This document shows positions 54,696-63,998 of a stretch of DNA of 64,000 bases, piece by piece. The DNA lies in assembly GCA_009684525.1 (NCBI GenBank), contig WKKR01000003.1, forward strand, positions 124,001 through 188,000, in the 5' to 3' direction. A program made the position numbers and the translations under genes. The notes below the pieces were generated by a model. That model searched no databases. It had not been told where the DNA came from and worked only from the letters and a program-made list of their open reading frames with translations. Position 1 is the stretch's first letter. Each line of letters begins with the position of its first letter. Source of the DNA: Geobacter sp. GTDB lineage: Bacteria > Desulfobacterota > Desulfuromonadia > Geobacterales > DSM-12255.

Positions 54696-57600
54696 CGTTC
54701 CTGGCGTTCTGCTAATTCTTTCAAAAGCCCTTCTGTCTGTTCATTCACTGCATGCGTTTTTATTGCTGCTTCCAAGACCTTCAAAGCACATTCCTCTTGT
54801 TTGCCTTCCAACAGTTTAGTGACGGCATCATTGATAAAATCGCTGAAGACAACCCGTTTTTCCGTAAGGTCTTGATATATTTTCAGCCCTTCAACTGAAT
54901 CTCCTGCGCAGAGCTTTGTCGTACCTAGCATCAGGAGTAGCGTAGGCGATTGGGCATGTGTGTGCAGCGATTTTTCCACAAGTTGCAGTGCCTTTTGGGT
55001 ATTTCCCAAACATAAGAGGCACATGGCGAAGTTGGTGATAACTTCAGAATAATCCGGATCAAGATCCAGCGCTTTCTTACAAGCTTCAGCCGCTTCTGTA
55101 AATCTTCCCAACTGCAGCAATACATATCCCATGTTGAAAAAGGCAAGAGGATAATCTGGTGCTTTCTGCACAACAGTTTGCCAAAGTCTCAAGGCTTCAT
55201 CATATCTACCGACACCTCCTGCCTGAACCGCCAATTCGCATAAGGCCTTGAAATCTTCCCCTCCGCTTTCTGCCAATTTACGCTTGCCCAACTCGTAATA
55301 ATGTTCTCCCTTGGCTTTTTGCCGTGCTTCATCCAGGTAGCCATAGTGGTGAACCGGAATATCCGAAGGCTGGATGGAAATTCTCATCTGTACGACCGTT
55401 TCGTCAACGAGTTCATGGATCGGATTTTCGAAGCGGATCTTGGGATGGCGGGGGAAGAGCCGCACTTTTCCGCTTGGTGTCCAGCCTGCTCCTGCTTCTT
55501 CAAGGAGGTAAATGCCTTCGTTGGGGTGCCAGTTTTCGAGATTTACCTTCCCCATGTAATTTCTCGTTTCAATCTCGTAGGCAACAGTGTCATGGGGAGT
55601 GTTGGCAATCAGAGCCCTGAATCGGTCATAGTCTCGGGACGAGATAATTTCATCTGCATCCATGACAAGAATCCAGTCTCCATGAGCTGCATCAAGAGAG
55701 GCATTACGTGCGTCTGAAAAATTGCCATTCCACGGGAACGATATGACCTGTGCACCAAACATCTGAGCGATTTGTGCGGTTAGATCTGTCGAGCCCGTAT
55801 CAACGATTACCATCTCATCAACGATTGGCTTGAGTGATTGCAGACAACGGGGCAGATTCGGTTCTTCATTTTTAACAATCATGCAGAGTGTGACGCTGCT
55901 GAGCACATCCTGAGAGATGGTGAGAGGGCCAATCGATTCCCGAAGTTGGAGCCCTGCGGAGAGCAAACCTTCCGTGGCCCCAAAAAGAACAATTACGTCT
56001 TCGATTTCCTGCAAAGCCTTTTCCTGTTCGTCATGGTGCATCAGAAGATCGATCAGCAGGAAACGAAGTCTCTTGTGGTTAGGGAAAAGGCGGCACGCCT
56101 CACGGAACAGGGGGATGGCTCGATCGTAACGAGCGCTTTCGGAGACGGCAGAATGATAGTTTGTCAGAGAAAACGTATCCGTTGGAGAAAGAACGAAAGC
56201 TTGCTCAAAAAGATCGAAATTCTTGTCAGGATTTTCGGGTGAAGGGAGAAGCGCAAGTTGGGTATATGCTGGACCGTACCCTGGATCTGCCGCAATGGCT
56301 TGACGGAAAAAATTCTCCGCGTCTTGAAACTCGGAGCGGGTCAGGCAGATTGCCCCCATGAGCGATAAAGACCGGGGGGAACCGGGAAAGCGAATCAGGA
56401 GATCTCGGACGATAGTTGATGCTTCATCAAGGCGTTCCAACCCAAGCAGTGCCGTTGCCCGCAGGGAGTAATACAGTTCCTCGCGTTGGTCATCCGGATG
56501 TTCGTCCAATGCCTGAAGAGCAGATGAATAGTCGCCCTCTTCGAGTAAATAATGGGCTAGTGCAGTATAGAAGCGGTGTTCTCCCGGGATGCACGCGATA
56601 CCTTCCTTCAGGATCGTATCCACGCATGCGGAAAATTCGCCACGCTGGAAAAGGAGATCAACCTTCTCCAGGGTTTTGAGGGTGACGATCTGGCGGGACA
56701 AGTCAGGATCGGTCACCGGCTTGCTCCACTTTTCAGAGAAAAGAGCATGGTTTTTCGCCATGGCAGCGCTGATATCGATTTTGTTGCCAGTAAAGCTTGC
56801 ACTGCCATGGTGATGGATAAAGACGTCGCCGGCGATCACATTCCGGAATCCGGCCAACGAGGCTCGGATGCAGTAGTCATCATCTTCAAAATTGCCTGAG
56901 CCGAATCGCTCGTCGAGGAGGCCAATGGTATCCATCAGTGTGCGGCGAAAGAGCATGCTGAACCCAACGATGCGTCTCGATGGAATACGGCGATGGTGAT
57001 ACCGTGAGTGGAACGCTTCAGCAAAAGAGTCGAGGGCATCGAGTGAGCTGTAGCCGATCTCCGGCAACCTCTGGATGCCACTGATATTATTGGTCATCGG
57101 ACCGACGATCCCCCCCCGCTCGGTCAGCCGTAAACATTCCAGCATGCCTGACAGCCATTCTGGAGTAACGATCACATCATTGTTCAGAAGAAGGATGTAA
57201 GCCCCGCGAGCTGCCCGCATTCCCTGGTTGCACCCTGCGGCAAATCCCAGATTCTGGTCATTGAGGATCGTACGGATTGTGGGATCAGTCGACTGTTGCT
57301 GCAACCATTCGACGGTGCCGTCAGAGGAGGCATTATCAACGAAGATAATTTCATGCGGCAGCCGGGTATGCCGGCGGATGCTTTCCAGGCATTGTTTGGT
57401 GTAATCGAGTTGGTTGTAGGTCAGAATCACCATGGAAACAAGAGACGGGTCAGGTGCTGCAACGATTGATGGGACAGAGCATGGGGGGGGGATATACGGG
57501 CGAACGATGCCGGCGGATGTTTCAAGGCATCTGTTGTCACTCGTGACGATGAAATCGGGTGACACCTTACCTAGCCAGTTTGCATGGAGTTGTTCGATAT

Positions 57601-59359
57601 TGTGCTGAACCTTTACAAAACGTTCGGGTCCGCTTTTGGATTCATGGTGAATGAGAACACTTGTCGGGACGTAGATAAGAAAATATCCTTGTTGCTGCAG
57701 TTTCAGGCAGAGATCAACATCCTCATAGCCGTTCCAGTACCGTTCGTCAAAGCCCCCGACTTCTTGAAATATGTTGTTCCTCACCATAAGGGCGGCAGCA
57801 GTAAGTGCCTGATAGTGCATCGCCCGGTTTGCGGCCGGAAAATCTGCCGGCTTGCCGTAGTACAGATGCTTTGCCACGAGAGGGTCGCCTCCCGGTGCCT
57901 GGTCATCTATCATGACAACTCCGGCATGCTGGATGGTGTTATCGGGGAAGAGGAGTTTGCATCCGGTTGCGGCGACCCTGGAGTCGTTGTCCATCAGGTC
58001 GATCAGCGGCTCGAGCCAGCCGGGGAACGGTTCAGTGTCGTTATTGAGAAAGAGAAGGTAGGGTGTGTCGGCTGCTGCAGCCCCCTGGTTACAGGCATGG
58101 GCAAAACCGAGGTTCTGTTCATTCCGGATAACTTTCACGCTTGCAGATTGTGCATCCAGGAGTGCCCCGGTCTCATCGTTTGAGCCGTTGTCCACCAGGA
58201 TCAGCTCGAAGAGGTGCGCAGGGGTTGATGCTTTGAGCGTTTCCAGGCAGCGCCTGGTGTATTCTGCCTTGTTGAAAAGCGGGATGATGATTGATGCCTT
58301 CGCGGTTGACGAAACCGGCAGCGGCAGCCGGGGCTCAGCAACAGGTGAAGGAACGAGTCCGTCTGATTCATAATAGTGACAATCGTCGCGGACGATTCTA
58401 TCGCCCCACTTGGAGAAAAAGCGGCTCCTGTTCTTGTTGAAGCGGCTGCGAACCTTTACCAGTTCCTCTTCCAGGGCTGCATAGACGGAAAGGGTCTGTT
58501 TTGCCTCTCTCCGTTGTTCCGCAGTAACTGAAGAATCGGCCAGCACTGCATTGAGCTGACCCAACGTTTTGCCATCGGGTAATCTCTTTTCGAGATCACG
58601 AATCTTCTCATTGAGCGTTCTGCTCTGGTGGTGGATTATTGTGCTCTCTGCGCAATAGAACACCCGTTTCCCAATGGACAGATAGGCGTAGCAGAGATCG
58701 TCGTCTTCCCAGCCGTTATCATATCCTTCGTCAAAACACCCGACCTGATAGAACTCTGCCCGCCGCAGCAGGATGCAGGCAGCGGTCACCATCTGGTAGT
58801 CGCGGCTTTTGTTTACAGCCGGGTGGTCCGCGGGTGCTTTGTAGTAGATATGTTGCGGTTGTGAACGGGGTGACTCGATCTCCTGCCATACCTTGCCGCA
58901 GTGCTGGATGGTATGGTCAGGGAAGATGAGTTTCGGGGCGACGATGCCGATGTCTGCATGTTCTTTCAAGACATTCAGAAGCGGGGCGAACCAGCCGTCG
59001 AGCACCTCAGTATCGTTGTTGAGGAACAGCAGGCAGGTGCCCTGTGCAACTTGCGCTCCCTTGTTGCATGACCGTGCAAAACCGAGATTTGTTTCATTGC
59101 GTATGATGGTTATGTTGTTTTGGGAGTTTAACTGCGTGAGATAGGCTGCAGTTTCATCATCGGACGCATCGTCGACAATGATGATTTCGTAGGGGGTGGC
59201 AGGTGGAAATGTGGCAAGTGCTGTGAGGCACTGGCGAGTGCATGAGACCTGGTTGAAAACAGGGATGATAATTGAAACCGTTTCAGTGATGGAAGTGGAA
59301 TGAAAGGGTTTTACGGATGAAGTCTGCTCCGGTTCTAGGGGGAGTTTAAAAAAAAACTG
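54692..59359 (-). CDS. Four-GT2 glycosyltransferase + TPR frame lacking its own start
   Basis: Open frame of 1555 codons. Reading down the minus strand: GT2 domain 1 (VSIIIPVFNQ with LLFLNNDTEV), domain 2 (ASIIIPLFNK, LLFLNNDTEP), domain 3 (LVSMVILTYNQ, ILLLNNDVIV), a TPR region, domain 4 of a different GT2 type (TLCMIVKNEEPNLPRCL, LVMDADEII), then more TPRs. No ATG, GTG or TTG occurs between the upstream stop and a GTG at 59005, which lies after the DXD of domain 1 and would destroy it. In the -1 frame it joins the upstream TPR gene at a T9 tract, so the intact product is probably a fusion. Likely target flagellin, inferred from location. Confidence 0.75.
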   Translation of the reverse strand, partial: QFFFKLPLEPEQTSSVKPFHSTSITETVSIIIPVFNQVSCTRQCLTALATFPPATPYEIIIVDDASDDETAAYLTQLNSQNNITIIRNETNLGFARSCNKGAQVAQGTCLLFLNNDTEVLDGWFAPLLNVLKEHADIGIVAPKLIFPDHTIQHCGKVWQEIESPRSQPQHIYYKAPADHPAVNKSRDYQMVTAACILLRRAEFYQVGCFDEGYDNGWEDDDLCYAYLSIGKRVFYCAESTIIHHQSRTLNEKIRDLEKRLPDGKTLGQLNAVLADSSVTAEQRREAKQTLSVYAALEEELVKVRSRFNKNRSRFFSKWGDRIVRDDCHYYESDGLVPSPVAEPRLPLPVSSTAKASIIIPLFNKAEYTRRCLETLKASTPAHLFELILVDNGSNDETGALLDAQSASVKVIRNEQNLGFAHACNQGAAAADTPYLLFLNNDTEPFPGWLEPLIDLMDNDSRVAATGCKLLFPDNTIQHAGVVMIDDQAPGGDPLVAKHLYYGKPADFPAANRAMHYQALTAAALMVRNNIFQEVGGFDERYWNGYEDVDLCLKLQQQGYFLIYVPTSVLIHHESKSGPERFVKVQHNIEQLHANWLGKVSPDFIVTSDNRCLETSAGIVRPYIPPPCSVPSIVAAPDPSLVSMVILTYNQLDYTKQCLESIRRHTRLPHEIIFVDNASSDGTVEWLQQQSTDPTIRTILNDQNLGFAAGCNQGMRAARGAYILLLNNDVIVTPEWLSGMLECLRLTERGGIVGPMTNNISGIQRLPEIGYSSLDALDSFAEAFHSRYHHRRIPSRRIVGFSMLFRRTLMDTIGLLDERFGSGNFEDDDYCIRASLAGFRNVIAGDVFIHHHGSASFTGNKIDISAAMAKNHALFSEKWSKPVTDPDLSRQIVTLKTLEKVDLLFQRGEFSACVDTILKEGIACIPGEHRFYTALAHYLLEEGDYSSALQALDEHPDDQREELYYSLRATALLGLERLDEASTIVRDLLIRFPGSPRSLSLMGAICLTRSEFQDAENFFRQAIAADPGYGPAYTQLALLPSPENPDKNFDLFEQAFVLSPTDTFSLTNYHSAVSESARYDRAIPLFREACRLFPNHKRLRFLLIDLLMHHDEQEKALQEIEDVIVLFGATEGLLSAGLQLRESIGPLTISQDVLSSVTLCMIVKNEEPNLPRCLQSLKPIVDEMVIVDTGSTDLTAQIAQMFGAQVISFPWNGNFSDARNASLDAAHGDWILVMDADEIISSRDYDRFRALIANTPHDTVAYEIETRNYMGKVNLENWHPNEGIYLLEEAGAGWTPSGKVRLFPRHPKIRFENPIHELVDETVVQMRISIQPSDIPVHHYGYLDEARQKAKGEHYYELGKRKLAESGGEDFKALCELAVQAGGVGRYDEALRLWQTVVQKAPDYPLAFFNMGYVLLQLGRFTEAAEACKKALDLDPDYSEVITNFAMCLLCLGNTQKALQLVEKSLHTHAQSPTLLLMLGTTKLCAGDSVEGLKIYQDLTEKRVVFSDFINDAVTKLLEGKQEECALKVLEAAIKTHAVNEQTEGLLKELAERQER

Positions 59360-60408
59360 TCACTTGCATCCAATTGAGCTAAAAGATTGCGGGCATCGCT
59401 GTTCCCCGGGTTCAGTTCGAGGATCTTTTTCAGGAAAACGGTTGCCTCTTCCGTGCGGTTGTTTGCTATGCAGATGACCGTAAGGGCACTCAGAACTTCA
59501 ATGTCGTTTGGCCATTCCTTCAGAAGCTCGACATACATCTGGATTGCTTCATCCGTCCGGCGCAATTCCTGGTAGTAGAGATTGGCCAGATTTTTTCGGA
59601 AGGTGGGGTTGCTGGGGGTCAATGCTACAGCTGTTTCATGATGTTCCAGGGATTTACGCAGATTCCCCTGCTGATAGGAAAGCACTCCCAGGTCATTGTG
59701 GGCAAGGGCGTTGGTCGGTTCAACGGCCAAAAGGTCTTCCAACTGGCGAATCGCCGCATCGCGGTTTCCAGTCTCTGCCAGTTCCAGGGCCTTTCGATAC
59801 ATGTCACTGGCAGTGACCGCTTCCAGTGAGGTTATGGTTTCACGCAAATCCGAAAGAATTGCATCGATCTCTACCGGTGCACCTGCAACAGGCTGCCCAG
59901 CCGGAGCAATAAGCGGCTCGGGTTGGGCAGGAGAGTCCATTTCATCCAACGTCTTGCGTACGGTGGTGTTCCAGGGAGCAATCTCCAGGATCCGTTTGAA
60001 AAAAATCCGTGCTTCGTCGGGTCTTCCCACCGCGAGACTTATGACACCGAGCGTTTCCAGGGTTTCAGTATCGGCTGGTTGCTTCTTCAGGATATCGGTA
60101 TAGATCAGAATGGCGTCATCGGTCCAACCCAGTTCGGTGAAATAAAAATCTGCCAGGTTGCGGCGGAATGTCAGATTGTCGGGTGCGAGACGCACAGCCT
60201 TTTCATGATGGGCAAGGGCGCGGAGTTTATCCTCTTTGCGATAAAAGAGGACTGCTATGTCATTGTGGGCAACGGCATAGTCGGGATAGCTGCTCAGAAA
60301 TTCTAGGATTGCTTCGATCCCACTATCAAGGGAGCTCGCATTGAGAAGAGGTTGAATCTGCTCATATGCGTTCTGTGCGGAATAGCCTGTTGGATCGAAT
60401 TGTGCCAT
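59335..60408 (-). CDS. TPR protein, likely N-terminal part of the GT2 array
   Basis: 357 residues ending DASDSFFLNSP. Two blocks of TPR repeats of very similar sequence (about 15-155 and 205-345; compare HNDIAVLFYRKEDKLRALAHHEKAVRLAPDN with HNDLGVLSYQQGNLRKSLEHHETAVALTPSN), apparently an internal duplication. ATG 60408 follows CGGGGCG. The stop TAG lies 10 bases after a T9 tract; one base back (-1) the reading frame continues into the GT2 domains. It may act alone as an adaptor or as the acceptor-binding N-terminus of the fused enzyme. Confidence 0.75.
   Translation of the reverse strand: MAQFDPTGYSAQNAYEQIQPLLNASSLDSGIEAILEFLSSYPDYAVAHNDIAVLFYRKEDKLRALAHHEKAVRLAPDNLTFRRNLADFYFTELGWTDDAILIYTDILKKQPADTETLETLGVISLAVGRPDEARIFFKRILEIAPWNTTVRKTLDEMDSPAQPEPLIAPAGQPVAGAPVEIDAILSDLRETITSLEAVTASDMYRKALELAETGNRDAAIRQLEDLLAVEPTNALAHNDLGVLSYQQGNLRKSLEHHETAVALTPSNPTFRKNLANLYYQELRRTDEAIQMYVELLKEWPNDIEVLSALTVICIANNRTEEATVFLKKILELNPGNSDARNLLAQLDASDSFFLNSP
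59348..59356 (-). other. T9 slippery tract at the TPR/GT2 junction
   Basis: Nine T on the coding (minus) strand, followed by AAAC. In the TPR frame the codons are AGT TTT TTT TTA AAC, giving the heptamer T TTT TTA, a classic -1 slippery pattern. A -1 shift reads on as AAA CTC CCC CTA GAA into GT2 domain 1. Length T9 is also in the range where bacterial RNA polymerase slips and where slipped-strand mutation occurs. Confidence 0.6.
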
Positions 60409-60488
60409 GTGATCGCCCCGGAAATAGTATAGTTTGCGGCATCATACGAAATTTTTACCGACCAGGCAACTCTTTCCTGGGAGAATGT

Positions 60489-63400
60489 TCACAGCTTTTT
60501 CAGTCGCTCCGCTTCGCTGAGGCAGCCAAGGGATTCGAGGGTGCTGATGAGCTGGGCACGAAGGGCCTTATCTGCGGGATTGCAGGTGAATGCATGCTGG
60601 AGTTGTTTGAGTTTTACTATCACAGATTGTGTCTGGTCTCGCATTTCATGTGACTGGTGTGCATGCTTCACGGGTGAGACAGTGAAAGTCCTGTCTGCTC
60701 CGTGGACCTTACTGTAACCGCTGTTGCGGTAATATTCTTCATCGTCGAAACGAATCCGACCGTGCCATCGATGTGAAAAATGCTGAATATTTTTAGTGTC
60801 ATGGTCTTTTCGGCCTTCGCTGGCCTCGGCAAAATGGACCAGTCTGCACGAGGGGGCATAGAGGACTTTTGCCCCTTGTTCGCCTGCCCGCAGACAGAGA
60901 TCAATATCTTCGAATCCATTCACGAATCCTTCGTCAAATCCGGCCAGCTTCTCGAAAAGTTCTTTTTTGATGAGCATGCAGGCACCCGTGACTGCCTGCA
61001 TGAAGCGCTGTGTAGTCACCGCCTGGCTGTCTGCGGCAAAGCCGCTGAAGATATGGTAGCCGCATCCCTGCTCGCTGAAGGCGATGCCGGCGTGCTGAAC
61101 CGTTCCGTCAGGGAAGAGGAGAAGGCCACCGGCGATGTCGGCTCCCGCTGACTCCAGGCTTTTCACCAGGTGCACAAGCCATCCTTTTTCAGGGACCGTG
61201 TCGTTGTTGAGAAAGAGGAGATAGCGACCGTTGGCGAGTTTTGCCCCCTGGTTGCAGGCGCGGGCAAACCCGAGATTGGCGCGGTTCGATACGACCGTTA
61301 CGTTACCCGTCAAGGATTTCAGAAGCTCGGGAGTCTCATCGGTGGAGCCGTTATCCACGATCACCAGTTCAAAAGGGATGGCATTCCCGGTGTTGCGGGC
61401 CAGGGCTTCCAGGCACTGACGGGTGTATGTGGCCTGGTTGTAAAGCGGTATGACGATCGAGACGGCAATGGCCGGGTTTTCCGGGAGATAGACCGGATCG
61501 GTCTCCTGTTCGGCATAGCGTTCAACAAAATCGTGGAGTCCTGATATCCGGTATTTTTCCTGATCACGCTGCAGATAGCCGTATGCCTTGGAGTAATGGG
61601 TGCCCGAGGCGTGAAAACAGCGGATTCCCGACAGGATGCCCGCCCGGAGCCCTGCCTGCCGGACGCGATTGTAGAGAATGTCATCCTCACTTTTTGCCAT
61701 GCTCAATGAGACATTCTCAAAACCCCCTATTTGGGAAAATATCTTGCGGGATATGCAGAGGCAGCAGCCGATAACCGGTCCCTCTTCCACAGTGAGGCCT
61801 GTGCGCACATCGAGCCGATAATACGTTGATTCCGGCTTGGCGCCGTTGGTGAACTGGTTCTGGATAACATCGAGTCCGAGGAGTCCGTAGTCGGGGAATG
61901 CCTGGAAATACCGCTCGAACTCGCGTTCGAAATGGCGGGGCAGTTCAAGGACATCGTCGTCGAGTTCGATGACGTAATCACCCTCGGCCTGGGCAAAGAG
62001 CTCGCGGTAGAGTTCCAGGCCGGTATTGGACTCCTTCCTGATGTACTTGTCGACGCGATAGCGCTTGAGAACCGCCTCTGTCTCATCTGTTGAGCCATTG
62101 TTCCCAACGATGATCTCACAGTCGAGTGGTGACGCCAGGCTGGCAAACAGGGCCTTCAGGCACTGGTCGAGCATGGCTGCCCGGTTCCAGGTCAGGATGA
62201 TGATGGAGAATTTTTTGCCGGAGATAGTGTGCGTTCCTTTGTTGGCGGCATTACGGCTGCGAGAGGCAGACAGGAGTCGTTCATACAGGTCCAGAGCGGG
62301 ATGTGCACCTTCGGTCAGGCAGAAGCGTTTCAAAACCTCGGCCTTTGCTGCGTGCGCAATCCGGGTCCGGATATCGGGGTGGTCGATGAGGAATTCCAAT
62401 GCCCGAAACCACTTTTCTGGGTCCTGGCCAACAAGCAGGCCGGTCTTTCCGTGTTCCACGGTTTCATTATACGGGGGCAGATCGGCAAAGACCCCGGCAA
62501 TGCTGCAGGCGGAATATTCCAGCCACTTGATGTTGCTTTTGCAGCGGTTGAACGGAGTGTCCTGAAGCGGGACTATGGCGATGTCAAAACCGCTTTTTGC
62601 AAGCGCCCTGGCATAGTCGAGGTAGTCATACTGGAAAGGCTGGAATGAAAAGCCCGGAAGTGTTGCGGCGCTGGCCGGGGCATATCCCATGAAGCGAAAA
62701 TGGACCTTTTCCCCATACTTGTCGGCAATTCGCCGCAGGGCTGGCTCGATACGGGAAAGATCGCTGCCATGGGTGTCGGTGCCGCAGAATCCTATAACGA
62801 CTCTGCCTGCAGTCGGAGCAGGTGATGGAATATCCCACTTTGCCCGGTCGAGCAGGTTCGGCACAAGATATGTTTCCGGATTGAACTGCTGATAGCGCTC
62901 TCTGAGAAGCTCGGATGAAACCGTTATGGCCGACATCTTCGGAAGCAGCTGGCGGAGGAGCACGGAGGTTTCATCGGCCCGTGCCTTCAGGGGATGCCCC
63001 ATGGGGACGTCGAGCAGATAGTCGTCGGCTTCGTAGATGACCGGTTTGCCGCTGGCTAGCATCTGTTCGATGAACGGCATGGTGCCGTTTCTCGGGAAAA
63101 ATCGTTGCAGCACGATAATGTCTGCCCTCTCCAACAGGCTGAGATCTGCCGTACAGGTCACTCCGTCATTGTGTGCCCCCCAGAACAACTCGACCTTTGC
63201 ACCCCCCACGGCAAGAGGCTGTTTCAAGCGCAACTGTGCACATGCCGATCCGGGATCGTCCAGGGAATAGACCGCGACCCTCAATTGAGGGGATGCTTGC
63301 AGAAATGGTTCGTCACTGGACTGAGGAGTGGGAGGCGTCTTCATGCCGCAATGTGCCTTAAGATCGGTCAACGTTTGTGTAAAGCCTGTCTCAAGAGGAT

Positions 63401-63998
63401 TCAGCTCGGAAAGCACGGAGAGTTCCGCAATGGCATCGGCGAACATCCCCTGTTCAATATACCTCGCGACGATGTCGGTTCGAGCGGGATGGTTCTGGCT
63501 GTCTTCAGACAGTGCCGTTTTCAGGAGCCGTATGGCGTCGTTTCTGTCAGCGGCCTGAAGCGCTTTTTGCCAGTAATGGGTCGATCTGATCTGCACGGGG
63601 GTGGCACCCGTAGCCTTCAACTCGGCATAGGGGAGCGACTCGATAGAACTCTGAGATGTGAGGTGGTCGGCAATGAAATGAAACGTTCTGAAATATGCTT
63701 CGAAAAGGGCTTTTTTTCTTTTGCGCGCAATATCGCTGTCTCGTTGAATCAGAGATTCATATTTCTCGTAGACTCTCTTGATTGTTGAGAGAAAGAGCGG
63801 CATCGAGCCACTGGTCATAGCGCTGCCATCGCAGCGATAGGTGAACTCGCAGGTCAGCTTCGGGATATGGGTGAATGTGAAGTGCCGCGACATCCTGATC
63901 CAGAGGTCCCAGTCCTCGTGCCGCAACAGGGTTTCATCGAACAGACCGGATTTTTCCAGGCATGTACGTCGGTGCATGATGCAGAGCACGGGAATGAA
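60489..63998 (-). CDS. Multi-domain glycosyltransferase GT2-GT4-GT2-GT2 (5' end outside window)
   Basis: 1169 residues visible; the gene runs off the right edge. The visible part begins with the tail of a GT2 domain (GLFDETLLRHEDWDLWIRMSRHF), then a GT4-like enzyme (VAVYSLDDPGSACAQLRLKQPL, FCGTDTHGSDLSRIEPAL, KWLEYSACSIAGVFADL, HGKTGLLVG), then two GT2 domains (FSIIILTWNRAAMLDQC with ELDDDVLELP; VSIVIPLYNQATYTRQC with LLFLNNDTVP), and a short helical C-terminus. Repeats the design of the other GT2 array, and sits 80 bases upstream of the TPR gene on the same strand. Part of the flagellar glycosylation region by position. Confidence 0.8.
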   Translation of the reverse strand, partial: FIPVLCIMHRRTCLEKSGLFDETLLRHEDWDLWIRMSRHFTFTHIPKLTCEFTYRCDGSAMTSGSMPLFLSTIKRVYEKYESLIQRDSDIARKRKKALFEAYFRTFHFIADHLTSQSSIESLPYAELKATGATPVQIRSTHYWQKALQAADRNDAIRLLKTALSEDSQNHPARTDIVARYIEQGMFADAIAELSVLSELNPLETGFTQTLTDLKAHCGMKTPPTPQSSDEPFLQASPQLRVAVYSLDDPGSACAQLRLKQPLAVGGAKVELFWGAHNDGVTCTADLSLLERADIIVLQRFFPRNGTMPFIEQMLASGKPVIYEADDYLLDVPMGHPLKARADETSVLLRQLLPKMSAITVSSELLRERYQQFNPETYLVPNLLDRAKWDIPSPAPTAGRVVIGFCGTDTHGSDLSRIEPALRRIADKYGEKVHFRFMGYAPASAATLPGFSFQPFQYDYLDYARALAKSGFDIAIVPLQDTPFNRCKSNIKWLEYSACSIAGVFADLPPYNETVEHGKTGLLVGQDPEKWFRALEFLIDHPDIRTRIAHAAKAEVLKRFCLTEGAHPALDLYERLLSASRSRNAANKGTHTISGKKFSIIILTWNRAAMLDQCLKALFASLASPLDCEIIVGNNGSTDETEAVLKRYRVDKYIRKESNTGLELYRELFAQAEGDYVIELDDDVLELPRHFEREFERYFQAFPDYGLLGLDVIQNQFTNGAKPESTYYRLDVRTGLTVEEGPVIGCCLCISRKIFSQIGGFENVSLSMAKSEDDILYNRVRQAGLRAGILSGIRCFHASGTHYSKAYGYLQRDQEKYRISGLHDFVERYAEQETDPVYLPENPAIAVSIVIPLYNQATYTRQCLEALARNTGNAIPFELVIVDNGSTDETPELLKSLTGNVTVVSNRANLGFARACNQGAKLANGRYLLFLNNDTVPEKGWLVHLVKSLESAGADIAGGLLLFPDGTVQHAGIAFSEQGCGYHIFSGFAADSQAVTTQRFMQAVTGACMLIKKELFEKLAGFDEGFVNGFEDIDLCLRAGEQGAKVLYAPSCRLVHFAEASEGRKDHDTKNIQHFSHRWHGRIRFDDEEYYRNSGYSKVHGADRTFTVSPVKHAHQSHEMRDQTQSVIVKLKQLQHAFTCNPADKALRAQLISTLESLGCLSEAERLKKL

